Both the position numbers and the translations under genes were made by a program. DNA of 64,000 bases from Xanthomonas sacchari. Lineage in GTDB: Bacteria > Pseudomonadota > Gammaproteobacteria > Xanthomonadales > Xanthomonadaceae. Each line of letters begins with the position of its first letter. Positions within the stretch are counted from its first letter, which is position 1. Where the stretch lies: positions 1,717,001 through 1,781,000 of the forward strand of contig NZ_CP100647.1 in the NCBI RefSeq assembly GCF_024266585.1, in the 5' to 3' direction. This document shows, one piece after another, positions 1-7,992 of the stretch. The notes beneath the pieces were generated by a model. That model was given only the letters and a program-made list of their open reading frames with translations. It did no database searches and was not told where the DNA came from.

Positions 1-1491
1 CGCTGGTACCTGGACCGGATCCCCGGCGAGATCTACTCCGCCGCCGGCCTGGACGCCTGGTGGAAGGCGCTGGCGCCGGAGCAGCGGCGCGCGCTGCACT
101 GGTCGCTGGCCGACCTGCTGCCAGGCGAGGGCAGCGCCGCCGAGCGCTACCCCGCGTACTTCCCGCTGGGCGATGCGCGGCTGGCGCTGCACTACCGCTT
201 CGAGCCGGGCGCGGCCGACGATGGCGTGACCCTGGAGGTGCCGGTGCACCTGCTCAATGCGCTGGACCCGGCGCGGCTGTCGTGGCTGGCGCCGGGCTTC
301 GTCGCCGACAAGGCCGCGGCGCTGATCCGCAGCCTGCCCAAGGCGCTGCGCCGCAACTACGTGCCGGCGCCGGACTTCGCCCGCGCGTTCTACGAGGCGT
401 TCCCGCAGCCCAGCGCCGACGACCTCCGCGGCGAACTGGCGCGCTTCCTGCAACGCGCCACCGGCGCGCCCTTGAGCGCGCTGGAGTTCGACGAGAGCAC
501 GCTGGAGCCGCATCTGCGCATGAACCTGCGCCTGCGCGACGACGCCGGCAAGGTGCTGGCCGAATCGCGCGACCTGGACGCGCTGCGCGCGCGCTTCGGC
601 GAGCGTGCCGGACAGGCCTTCGCCGCGCGCGCCGGCCGCGCCATGGCCGCCACCGGGCTGCGCGAGTTCCCGGCGACGCCGATTCCGCTGCAGGTGCCGG
701 GCGAAGCCGGGGTGCCGGCGTATCCGGCGCTGGTGGACGAGGGCGACAGCGCCGCGCTGCGGATCTTCGCCGACCGTGCGCAGGCCGAGGCCGCGCATCC
801 GCGCGGGGTGCGCCGGCTGCTGGAGATCGCCCTGGCCGACAAGGTCAAGCAGGCGCGCAAGCAGTTGCCGGTGTCGCCCAAGACCGGACTGCTGTATGCG
901 GCGATCGAGTCGCAGGAGCGCCTGCGCGGCGACCTGGTGGAGGCGGCGTTGAACGCGCTGCTGGAGCAGGGGCTGGAGGCGATCCGCGACGCGGACCGCT
1001 TCGCGCAGCGCCGCGATGCCGCCGCCAAGCAGTTGTTCGGCGAGGCGATGGAGCGGCTGAAGCTGGCCGAGGCGATCATGGGCGCGGCCGCGGAACTGAA
1101 GCCGCAGCTGGAGTCGCCGTTGATGGGCTGGGCCAGCGGCAATCTCGACGACCTGCGCGCGCAACTGGCGGCGCTGCTGCATCCGGGCTTCCTGCGCGAG
1201 ACCCCGGCCACCGCGCTGGCGCAGTTCCCGCGCTACCTGCGGGCGATGCTGTTGCGCGCCGAGCGCGCCAAGCGCGATCCGGCCCGCGACCAGGCGCGCA
1301 TGCTGGAGCTGAAGCCGTTCGTCGACGCGCTGGCCGAGGCGGCCGCGGCCGGGCGCGGAGACACGCCGGAGTGGCAGGCGCTGCGCTGGGACCTGGAAGA
1401 GCTGCGGGTGTCGCTGTTCGCCCAGGAACTGGGCGCCCGCGCCGGCATCTCGGCCAAGAAGCTGGCGCAGCGGGTGGCTCAACTGCGGTGA
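1..1491 (+). CDS. hrpA: ATP-dependent RNA helicase HrpA, C-terminal part (5' end outside window)
   Basis: The reading frame is open from base 1 and ends at TGA 1489-1491, giving the last 496 residues of a much longer protein. The visible part is the HrpA-specific C-terminal region (DUF3418-type), with stretches such as VHLLNALDPARLSWLAPGF and ALIRSLPKALRRNYVPAPDF that match this family. The DEAH helicase motifs would lie upstream of the window. HrpA is a large DEAH-box RNA helicase linked to mRNA processing and ribosome rescue in proteobacteria. A methionine-initiated stretch from 226 is only an internal segment and not a true start. The assignment rests on recognised family sequence. The missing 5' part cannot be judged. 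Confidence 0.9.
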   Translation, partial: RWYLDRIPGEIYSAAGLDAWWKALAPEQRRALHWSLADLLPGEGSAAERYPAYFPLGDARLALHYRFEPGAADDGVTLEVPVHLLNALDPARLSWLAPGFVADKAAALIRSLPKALRRNYVPAPDFARAFYEAFPQPSADDLRGELARFLQRATGAPLSALEFDESTLEPHLRMNLRLRDDAGKVLAESRDLDALRARFGERAGQAFAARAGRAMAATGLREFPATPIPLQVPGEAGVPAYPALVDEGDSAALRIFADRAQAEAAHPRGVRRLLEIALADKVKQARKQLPVSPKTGLLYAAIESQERLRGDLVEAALNALLEQGLEAIRDADRFAQRRDAAAKQLFGEAMERLKLAEAIMGAAAELKPQLESPLMGWASGNLDDLRAQLAALLHPGFLRETPATALAQFPRYLRAMLLRAERAKRDPARDQARMLELKPFVDALAEAAAAGRGDTPEWQALRWDLEELRVSLFAQELGARAGISAKKLAQRVAQLR

Positions 1492-1924
1492 TTCGGGATT
1501 GGGGATTCGGGATTGGTGGTGGGATTCCCGCGCTGTTCCCGCACTATCCGCGTGGGCAGCATCCTTGTGGGAAAAGCTTCTGTCCCGAGGCTGTTCCCGC
1601 GCTATCCCAGTGGGCAGCATTCTTGCAGGAGGGACTTCAGTCCCGACGCCTTCAGCGGCAGGCGGTGGGGCTGAAGCCCCTCCCACAAAAGCGAGGCGCC
1701 GTGTGGACGGTCAAGCGATTTGCTCTGCAACGGCGCGTGGTGTTTGGTGCCAAGCACTGATGCTGTCGCGTCTGCTGATGTCGTAAGAGCGGCTTCAGCC
1801 GCGACGCATGGCGCCACGACGGTCGAGGCTGAAGCTGCTCCTACGACATGCTGTCGCCACCCTCGACATTTCAGCCAGCGGCAATCCGCCGAATCCCCAC
1901 TCCCCACTCCCCAATCCCCGCCCC
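1492..1924. repeat. Intergenic repeat cluster (REP-like palindromes and GGGATT-type tracts)
   Basis: No gene is seen here. Directly after the hrpA stop lies a tract of GGGATTCGG/GGATTGG words (1495-1520). Palindromic GGGACTTCAGTCCC and GGGGCTGAAGCCCC elements follow near 1630-1690. A REP-like inverted pair spans 1778-1849: outer arms ATGTCGTA and TACGACAT enclose GAGCGGCTTCAGCCGCGAC and its divergent complement. A CCCCACTCCCCA-type tract (about 1895-1924) abuts the stop of the convergent CLC gene. The pair could act as a bidirectional transcription barrier between hrpA and the CLC gene. Confidence 0.7.
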
Positions 1925-3700
1925 TCAATCATCCACCCGCTCGCCCATCAGCTCGCGCTGGCGCTTGTCCAGTTCCTCGGCGTAGCGCTTGCGCACGAAG
2001 CTTTCGCTGAGTACGCCCAGCACCTTGCCCTGCTCGTCCACCACCGCCAGTTCGTCGCTCTGGGTCAGGTCGAATTGACGCATGGCGGTGACCACGTCGG
2101 TGTCGGCGGGCAGGGCCACGTCGCGGTTGCCGGCGTAGTCGACGATGGCCGCGTTGGCGTCGACGCCGTCGGCATAGGCGGCGGCCAGGGGGACCACGCC
2201 GGCGTAGTGGCCGCTCTCGTCCTCCAGCACCACGCGGGTGCCCGAGCCGAGCGGGAAGCGGCGGCGGAATTCGGCCACGCTGGTGGTGGCGGCCAGCGGA
2301 TGCACGTCCTTGCGCATCATCTGCCCGGCGCTGAGATGCTTGACCCAGCCCACGTCGCGCGCGCTCTTGATGGTCTCGCCACGCAGGTGCAGGCGCCAGG
2401 TGGAGAAGGAGTAGCCGAAGATCTGGCGGACGATGGTGTTGGCCACCAGCACCGCCACCATCACCGCGCTGGCCAGCACGAAATCGTGGGTGCCTTCCAG
2501 GACCAGCATCGCCATCGTCATCGGCGCGCCGACCACCGCCGCGGCCATCGCCGCCATGCCGGCCAGCGACGCGGCGGTGCCGTCGACCAGGGCCATGCCG
2601 CTGCCGAGATTCAGCACGCCGGCGAACAGCCCGCCGACCAGCGAGCCCATGAACAGCGAGGCGAAGAACAGGCCGCCGCGGAAGCCGAAGCCCAGCGAGA
2701 TGGCCGAGCCCAGGCACTTTAGCAGCAACAGAATGCCCAGCCAGCGCAGCGAGGTCGGGCTGGTCAGGTCCAGGTGCAGCGCGCCGTGTCCGGAGGACAG
2801 CACCTGCGGGGTGATCAGCGCCAGCGGGATCAGCAGCAGGCCGCCGGCTACCGGGCGCGCCCAGCGCGGCAACGGGCTGCGGTTGATGACCTGTTCGATC
2901 GCGCCGATCAGGCGCATCACCGCCACCGCCAGCAGAGCACAGAGCGCGCCCAGCAGCGCGTACAGCAGGTAGTCGCGCGCCTCCAGTGCCGAAGCCGCCG
3001 AGGCCGGCAGCAGGTACGGCTGCACCCCGGCCAGCTGCGACACGAACACCGCGCCCAGCGAGGCCACCGCCACCGGCGCCAGCGCCGACGGCGAATACGC
3101 GCCGATCACGATCTCAAACGCGTAGAACGCGCCGGCCAGCGGCGCGCCGAAGGCGGCGGCGATGGCCGCGCCGGCGCCGGCACCGACCAGGGTGCGGATG
3201 TCGGCGCGGCGCAGGCGCAGGATCCGGCCCAGGTGCGAGCCGCTGCCCGCGCCCATCTGCGTGTAGGCCGCCTCCAGGCCGACCGAGGCGCCGACGCCGT
3301 TGGACAGCAGGGTCTGCGCGGAGACGATCAGGTTGTCGCGCATCGACATGCGTCCGCCGTACAGCGCGTTGGCTTCGACGGCGTCGATCAGCTGGCGCTT
3401 GCGCGCGCGCGCGGCCATGCCCAGCAGGCCGACCAGCAGCCCGCCCAGCGGCAGCACCAGCAACTGCCGCACGCTCAGCTCCGACATCGCACTGAGCCGT
3501 TCGTCGGCCTCCAGGCCGTACAGCCAGGCCTGCGCGCCATGCGCCAGGCTGCCCTGCAGCAGGGTCAGTAGGCCGGCGATCACGCCGACCAGCAGGGCCA
3601 GGGCGATGAACCACACATCGCTGGCGCGCAGGCGCCGGCGCAGCGCATCGGCGAGGCTGTGCGAGGCATCGGCCAGGCCCGGCCGCGGACGCAGGTTCAC
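1925..3700 (-). CDS. CLC-family chloride channel/transporter with C-terminal CBS pair
   Basis: The predicted product is a 591-aa polytopic membrane protein of the CLC anion channel/antiporter family. The start is GTG at 3700, preceded by AGGA; the nearby out-of-frame ATG runs straight into a stop. About ten hydrophobic segments fill residues 30-430. The GFRGGLFFASLF segment matches the CLC GxFxP region, and GLEAAYTQ (E143) aligns with the gating-glutamate motif GREGP. A pair of CBS domains occupies roughly residues 440-585 (HPLAATTSVAEF and TQSDELAVVDEQGKVLGVLS). The usual selectivity motif GSGIP is not found ahead of E143, so this is a divergent subgroup and its ion preference is uncertain. 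It follows the preceding minus-strand gene by 11 bp and is probably cotranscribed with it. Confidence 0.85.
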   Translation of the reverse strand: MNLRPRPGLADASHSLADALRRRLRASDVWFIALALLVGVIAGLLTLLQGSLAHGAQAWLYGLEADERLSAMSELSVRQLLVLPLGGLLVGLLGMAARARKRQLIDAVEANALYGGRMSMRDNLIVSAQTLLSNGVGASVGLEAAYTQMGAGSGSHLGRILRLRRADIRTLVGAGAGAAIAAAFGAPLAGAFYAFEIVIGAYSPSALAPVAVASLGAVFVSQLAGVQPYLLPASAASALEARDYLLYALLGALCALLAVAVMRLIGAIEQVINRSPLPRWARPVAGGLLLIPLALITPQVLSSGHGALHLDLTSPTSLRWLGILLLLKCLGSAISLGFGFRGGLFFASLFMGSLVGGLFAGVLNLGSGMALVDGTAASLAGMAAMAAAVVGAPMTMAMLVLEGTHDFVLASAVMVAVLVANTIVRQIFGYSFSTWRLHLRGETIKSARDVGWVKHLSAGQMMRKDVHPLAATTSVAEFRRRFPLGSGTRVVLEDESGHYAGVVPLAAAYADGVDANAAIVDYAGNRDVALPADTDVVTAMRQFDLTQSDELAVVDEQGKVLGVLSESFVRKRYAEELDKRQRELMGERVDD

Positions 3701-3711
3701 GGCATTCGATC

Positions 3712-4224
3712 CTATTTGACGCGGCGGACCTTGGCGCGGGTGTTGTAGTTGCCGACCTGCATGTACCAGACGCCGACGATGCCGGGGGTGATCTTCACCT
3801 TGGGCGCAGTCAGGCGCACGCTGGACAGGCTCGCCGCCTCGGTCTGTTCCCACTCCTGTCCGTTGGCCAGCACGTAGTGGCGGCCCTTGCCGAACCCGGT
3901 GAACTCGCCGACCAGGGTGCTCTCGATCGGCTCGGCGCTGCCGAAGTCGAAGAAGCCGCGGTTCTTGGTGATCACTTCGCGGCGGCCTTCCTCCTTGGCC
4001 TTTTCCAGCGCCACCGCGGTCTCCTTGGCGACCTTGCCCTGCAGCCAGTCGTTCAGCGCGGCCAGCTCCTGCGGCGACAGCTTGTCCAGCCCGGCGGCCT
4101 TGAACTCCTGCGGCGACATCTGCGTCTGCAGGTCGCCGGAGACGGTGCGCTGGGCGAGCGCCGGGGCGGCGGACACGGCGAGCGCCGCGCACAGAACCAG
4201 GGGAGCGAGACGCGCAAGGGACAT
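3712..4224 (-). CDS. Small secreted protein of unknown function
   Basis: The predicted protein has 170 aa. Residues 1-25 form a clear Sec signal peptide (MSLARLAPLVLCAALAV, cleavage after ALA). The mature part begins with a short helical, charged segment (SPQEFKAAGLDKLSPQELAA), in which DKLSPQELAALNDWL recurs in many small xanthomonad exported proteins, followed by a predicted beta-rich domain ending in VWYMQVGNYNTRAKVRRVK. No catalytic motif is recognised. It lies 97 bp downstream of pqqE and 11 bp upstream of the CLC gene on the same strand, so it may be read with either. Function is unassigned; an envelope or periplasmic location is the only firm inference. Confidence 0.7.
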   Translation of the reverse strand: MSLARLAPLVLCAALAVSAAPALAQRTVSGDLQTQMSPQEFKAAGLDKLSPQELAALNDWLQGKVAKETAVALEKAKEEGRREVITKNRGFFDFGSAEPIESTLVGEFTGFGKGRHYVLANGQEWEQTEAASLSSVRLTAPKVKITPGIVGVWYMQVGNYNTRAKVRRVK

Positions 4225-4321
4225 GGCGGCAATCCGGGCAGTGGGATGCGCGGTAGTGTAGTCGCAAGCGGTGCGGGCGCACGGCCTGGCGGGCGCGCCG
4301 GGGACCGCGTCGGTGTTTGTT

Positions 4322-5443
4322 TCAGTCCTCGGCGCAGGCGGGCGCGGCGGCCGCGCGCGGCGGCCGCCGGTACACGAAGGCCGGTGCCGGCGCGGCGGCT
4401 TCGCGTTGCGCCAGCGCCTGCAGCGCCGCGTGCGCCGGGGCGCGTTCGCAGACCGGGTCCAGGGTCGCGGCATCGCCGCTCAGCGCCAGCGCCTGGCAGC
4501 GGCAGCCGCCCCAGTCGATCTCGCGTTTCGGGCATTCCTGGCACACCTGCGGCATCCAGGCGCTGCCGCGGAAGCGCACGAACGCCTCGCCGTCTTCCCA
4601 GATCGCCGCCAGCGGCCGCGTGCGCAGGTTCTCGAAGCGCATGTCCGGCAGGGTCTCGGCGGCGTGGCAGGGCAGCACGTCGCCGCGCGGGGAGATATTG
4701 ACGAAGCGCTGGCCCCAGCCGCCCATGCAGGCCTTGGGCCGGTGCGCGTAATAGTCGGGGGTGACGAAATCGATCTGCAGGCGGTCCTGCAGCCGCAGGC
4801 GGGCGGCTTCCACCGCGGCGACGGTGGCGTCGATCTGCGCGCGGCTGGGCATCAGCGCGGCGCGATTGCGCAGGCCCCAGCCGTAGTACTGGGTGTGCGC
4901 CACTTCCAGGCGCTCGGCGCCCAGTTCCAGCGCCAGTTCGATCATCGCCGGGACGCGTTCGGCATTGTGCCGATGGATCACCGCATTGATGGTCAGCGGC
5001 AGGTCGAGGGCGCGGACCGCCGCGGCGAACGCGCGCTTCTTCGCCAGGCTGTCGCGGTAGCCGGCGATGCGGTCGGCGCCGGCGGCGTCGGCATCCTGGA
5101 TGCTCAGCTGGACGTGCTCCAGCCCGGCCGCGGCCAGGGCGGCCAGCATCGGCGCGCCGCCGGCCACGCCGGAGGTGATCAGGTTGCTGTACAGGCCCAG
5201 CGCACGCGCATGCGCGACCAGCTCGGGCAGGTCCTTGCGCAGCATCGGTTCGCCGCCGGAGAAGTGCGCCTGCAGCACGCCCATCGCCGCGGCCTGGTCC
5301 AGCGCCGAGCGCCAGCCGGCGGTGTCCAGTTCCTCGCGCAGGCCGGCCAGGGCGATCGGGTTGGAGCAGTACGGGCAGGCCAGCGGGCAGCGGTGGGTCA
5401 ACTCCAGCAGGATCGACAGCGGCGGCGGCACCGGCATGTTCAT
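4322..5443 (-). CDS. pqqE: PQQ biosynthesis radical SAM protein PqqE
   Basis: PqqE catalyses the first chemical step of pyrroloquinoline quinone synthesis, a radical SAM cross-link between the Glu and Tyr side chains of the precursor peptide PqqA. The 373-aa protein has the radical SAM cluster C19-x3-C23-x2-C26 ([14 protein letters not shown]) and a SPASM-type C-terminus with further cysteines ([27 protein letters not shown]) that bind auxiliary Fe-S clusters. The ATG at 5443 overlaps the pqqD stop by 4 bp (ATGA), indicating translational coupling with its chaperone PqqD. It is the last pqq gene in the operon. Length and motifs are typical of the family. Confidence 0.95.
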   Translation of the reverse strand: MNMPVPPPLSILLELTHRCPLACPYCSNPIALAGLREELDTAGWRSALDQAAAMGVLQAHFSGGEPMLRKDLPELVAHARALGLYSNLITSGVAGGAPMLAALAAAGLEHVQLSIQDADAAGADRIAGYRDSLAKKRAFAAAVRALDLPLTINAVIHRHNAERVPAMIELALELGAERLEVAHTQYYGWGLRNRAALMPSRAQIDATVAAVEAARLRLQDRLQIDFVTPDYYAHRPKACMGGWGQRFVNISPRGDVLPCHAAETLPDMRFENLRTRPLAAIWEDGEAFVRFRGSAWMPQVCQECPKREIDWGGCRCQALALSGDAATLDPVCERAPAHAALQALAQREAAAPAPAFVYRRPPRAAAAPACAED

Positions 5444-5718
5444 GCGCGCAGCAGCCGCTTGGCGTGCAGTTGCTGCGCCAGCTCGCGCACGTCGCGTTCG
5501 ACCTCGTCCGGGTCGGCCTCGAATTCGGCGGCCAGTTCCGCGGCGATCGCCCCCAGGCTGCGGGCGCCGTCGCAGCGCGAGACGATGGCGTGGGCGATGT
5601 CATCCAGTTCGATCACCCGCTCCGGCGCCAGCAGCACCCATTGCCCGCGGGCGCGGTCGTGCTGCAGGCGCACGCCGGCGGCGAGCCGTGGCTGGCTGCT
5701 GGCGTCCAGCGCGCTCAT
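5440..5718 (-). CDS. pqqD: PQQ precursor peptide chaperone PqqD
   Basis: This 92-aa protein is a RiPP recognition-element-type chaperone that binds PqqA and presents it to PqqE. The start is ATG at 5718, overlapping the pqqC stop by 4 bp; its own stop overlaps the pqqE start by 4 bp. A longer open frame upstream lies inside pqqC and is not used. Typical family sequence includes [17 protein letters not shown] and a winged-helix-like acidic helix ([17 protein letters not shown]). Size and position between pqqC and pqqE are standard. Confidence 0.93.
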   Translation of the reverse strand: MSALDASSQPRLAAGVRLQHDRARGQWVLLAPERVIELDDIAHAIVSRCDGARSLGAIAAELAAEFEADPDEVERDVRELAQQLHAKRLLRA

Positions 5719-6461
5719 GCCGCGGCCTGCGCCGCGTCGGGAGCGAACGCGTCCGGCCAGGCCACGCCCGGCTGCACGTAGGCGAAGTGCAGCGCGTCCA
5801 GTTGCGACCACAGCACGCCGCACTTGAAACGCAGCGCGTCCTGCACCAGCCGCTGCTTCTCCACGGTGTCGGCGTGGCGCTTGACGTAGTCCAGGGCGAA
5901 GTCCGAATCGCGCGGGGCCTCGTGCAGGCGATGCTCGAAGTACGCCAGCGCCTCGCGCGAGACGAAGTCGTAGTGCTGCAGCATGCCGGCGACGCGGTGG
6001 CTGATGATGCCCGGCGCGAACAGCTCGGTCAGCGACGAGGCGATCGCCTCCAGCAGGCTCTTCTCGCGCACGAAGTGCAGGTAGGCCTGCACCGCGAAGC
6101 GGGTGCCGGGCAGCAGGCCGCGGCCGGACTGCACCAGGTCGCGGTCCAGCCCGAGCGCGTCGGTCAGGTGCAGCCAGCGGGCGATGCCGCCGTCGCCATC
6201 GGCATTGCCGTCGTGGTCGACGATGCGCTGGCGCCAGATCCGGCGCAGCGCCGGGTCGTCCATCCGCGCCAGGATCGCCGCGTCCTTGAGCGGGATGCAG
6301 CGCTGGTACTCGTAGCGGTTCAGCGCCCAGGCCTGGACCTGGCCGCGGTTCAGGCGCCCGCTGTGCAGCAGGGAATGGAACGGATGCTGGTCGTGGTACA
6401 GCCGCGCGCCGATCGTGCGCAGCGCGGTTTCCAGTTGCTCGGGACTCAGCAAGGCGCTCAC
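5715..6461 (-). CDS. pqqC: Pyrroloquinoline-quinone synthase PqqC
   Basis: PqqC carries out the final ring closure and eight-electron oxidation that yields PQQ, without a metal cofactor. The 248-aa frame starts at GTG 6461 (VSALLSPEQLETALR); an open frame extends further upstream but would overlap pqqB and has no family similarity. Family segments include YHDQHPFHSLLHSGRL, NRYEYQRCIPLKDAAI and RRIWRQRIVDHDG, all in the helical-bundle heme-oxygenase-like fold. The protein is cytosolic. It lies 34 bp after pqqB and overlaps pqqD by 4 bp. Confidence 0.95.
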   Translation of the reverse strand: MSALLSPEQLETALRTIGARLYHDQHPFHSLLHSGRLNRGQVQAWALNRYEYQRCIPLKDAAILARMDDPALRRIWRQRIVDHDGNADGDGGIARWLHLTDALGLDRDLVQSGRGLLPGTRFAVQAYLHFVREKSLLEAIASSLTELFAPGIISHRVAGMLQHYDFVSREALAYFEHRLHEAPRDSDFALDYVKRHADTVEKQRLVQDALRFKCGVLWSQLDALHFAYVQPGVAWPDAFAPDAAQAAA

Positions 6462-6495
6462 GGGTGCTGTCTCGGGGAGGGAACGAAGGGGCGGG

Positions 6496-7395
6496 TCACA
6501 GGGTGATCTCCATGCCGTCGTGGGCCACGTCCCAGCCATGCGCGGCGACCGTGGCGCGCTCGGCGGAGCCGGCGTCGAGGATCGGGTTGGTGGTGTTGAT
6601 ATGGATGAAGACCTTGCGTGCCACCTGCAGGTCGGCGAAGGCGCGCAGGGTGCCGGCCTCGCCGTCGATGCTCATGTGGCCCATGCGCTGGCCGGTCTTG
6701 GCGCTCACGCCGAGCTGCACCAGTTCGTCGTCGCGCCACAGGGTGCCGTCGAAGAAGACCAGTTCGGCACCGCGCAGCCGCGCGCGCAGCGCATCGGTCA
6801 GCGCCGCGCAGCCCGGGATGTAGTGCAGGCGGTGGTGGCCGTCGTCGATGATCAGGCCCAGCGTCTCCTCGGCGGAGCCGGCCAGGTCGCCGCTGTGCCG
6901 GCATTCCATGAACAGCGGTACCTTGCCCGGCACCGCGAACGGCGTGACCTGCAGGCCGAGCAGCGACAGCGGCGTGTCCAGGGCGAACGGATGGCGATGC
7001 ACGTAGGCCGGGTGCAGCGCGTCGAACACCGGGTTCTGCGCCAGCAGCTCGAGCACGCGACCGCTGGCGTACAGGTCGAAGCGCTGGCTCTCGCGCATCG
7101 ACAGCAGCCCGGCGATGTGGTCGATCTCGCCGCTGGTGAGCAGCACCGCCTCGATCGGCGAATGACGCTGCTCGCGTTGCGGCCACAGCGCCGGGGTCGC
7201 CAGCACCTGCTGGCGAAAATCGGGCGAGGCGTTGATCAGCAGCCAGCGCTGGCGGTCGACGCTGACCGCGATGCTGGCCTGGGTACGGCGTTGGGCACCT
7301 GGATGTTGCCGCCACGCGCGTTGGCTCGCGGGCGTGTGGCAGTTCCACTGGGGGTGCCCTCCGCCTGCCGCCGATCCCAATACGATGAGGTGCAT
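6496..7395 (-). CDS. pqqB: PqqB, metallo-beta-lactamase-fold protein of PQQ synthesis
   Basis: PqqB is a 299-aa metallo-beta-lactamase-fold protein needed for PQQ synthesis; it has been proposed as the hydroxylase of the cross-linked Glu-Tyr intermediate. The N-terminus MHLIVLGSAAGGGHPQWNC is characteristic of the family, and the degenerate metal-site motif appears as LLTSGEIDHIAGLLSMR. Later conserved pieces are FFDGTLWRDDEL and MGHMSIDGE. It is separated from pqqA by a 250-bp gap holding a long hairpin, and from pqqC by 34 bp. Confidence 0.95.
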   Translation of the reverse strand: MHLIVLGSAAGGGHPQWNCHTPASQRAWRQHPGAQRRTQASIAVSVDRQRWLLINASPDFRQQVLATPALWPQREQRHSPIEAVLLTSGEIDHIAGLLSMRESQRFDLYASGRVLELLAQNPVFDALHPAYVHRHPFALDTPLSLLGLQVTPFAVPGKVPLFMECRHSGDLAGSAEETLGLIIDDGHHRLHYIPGCAALTDALRARLRGAELVFFDGTLWRDDELVQLGVSAKTGQRMGHMSIDGEAGTLRAFADLQVARKVFIHINTTNPILDAGSAERATVAAHGWDVAHDGMEITL

Positions 7396-7419
7396 CCGGT
7401 CTCCGTCAGTCGCGCAAGG

Positions 7420-7602
7420 GTGTGCCTCCCATCCCCGAACACGCCGTGTCTAGCCTGTCAGGCTCAACCCGCAGGGCCGCGGTGGCGCGCGCCTGTGGCC
7501 GCGTCGTCGCGCGAGCGTGGACCGACGTCCACGTCCGCGCGCTTGCTTGCCACGCACACGCGCCACCATGGCGCGGCATGTTCGGGGATGGGAGACACAT
7601 CC
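7420..7602 (-). other. Long imperfect hairpin between pqqA and pqqB
   Basis: CTCCCATCCCCGAACA at 7426-7441 is perfectly complemented by TGTTCGGGGATGGGAG at 7579-7594. The pairing continues outward (TGTGCC against the complement of GACACA) and inward: the segment near 7481-7522 pairs with 7527-7569, closing on GCGTGGAC/GTCCACG around 7522-7526, with a bulge of roughly 30 nt at 7447-7480. The whole pqqA-pqqB spacer can therefore fold on itself in the transcript. It could set the ratio of PqqA precursor to the enzymes by partial termination or by protecting processed pqqA mRNA. The function is inferred; the symmetry is seen directly. Confidence 0.65.
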
Positions 7603-7645
7603 TGGCCGGTCGCGCTTCGGTCGCGGGAACGGGGGAGTGCGCGGC

Positions 7646-7726
7646 TCAGAGCTCGCCGGAGGCGTAGCAGTTGATTTCCGCGCCGACGCAGATCTCGCGG
7701 ATCACAGGCTTGTTCCACTTCTTCAT
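7646..7726 (-). CDS. pqqA: PQQ precursor peptide PqqA
   Basis: This 26-residue ribosomal peptide is the substrate from which PQQ is made. The sequence starts MKKWNKPVIREICVGAEI and carries the essential Glu and Tyr in the pattern E17-I-N-C-Y21, which PqqE cross-links. The start ATG (7724-7726) is preceded by GAGGAAC at good ribosome-binding spacing. It is the first gene of the pqq operon and is divergent from relA across a 266-bp gap that must hold both promoters. No pqqF protease gene lies nearby, so peptide trimming must rely on a protease encoded elsewhere. Confidence 0.95.
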   Translation of the reverse strand: MKKWNKPVIREICVGAEINCYASGEL

Positions 7727-7992
7727 ATGCGTTCCTCTTCGAGTCGGTCTAGGGGACGACGGCGACAGCGCATGCAGGGCATGCAGCGGGTCGCCGTCGC
7801 GGTCGAGGATAGGCGCGAGGGTGGGTGCGGTTGTGAAATTCAGGTAAACACGCCGCAGGTCGCAACCGGATCACAGTGAGCTGGCGGTGCGTGTCTGCGG
7901 GGCGCCACGCAGGCGCGACGCCGGCGCAATTGTGAGAACGCGCACAAGCGCGTTAGTGTAGGCGGCACCCGTTTCGTCGACCGCGTCCGTCC

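Noticed and set aside
3701-4282. N-terminal extension of the CLC protein to about 785 residues
   Set aside because: The extra residues overlap the small secreted protein gene in another frame and are Arg/Pro-rich noise; GTG 3700 with AGGA gives the normal CLC N-terminus.
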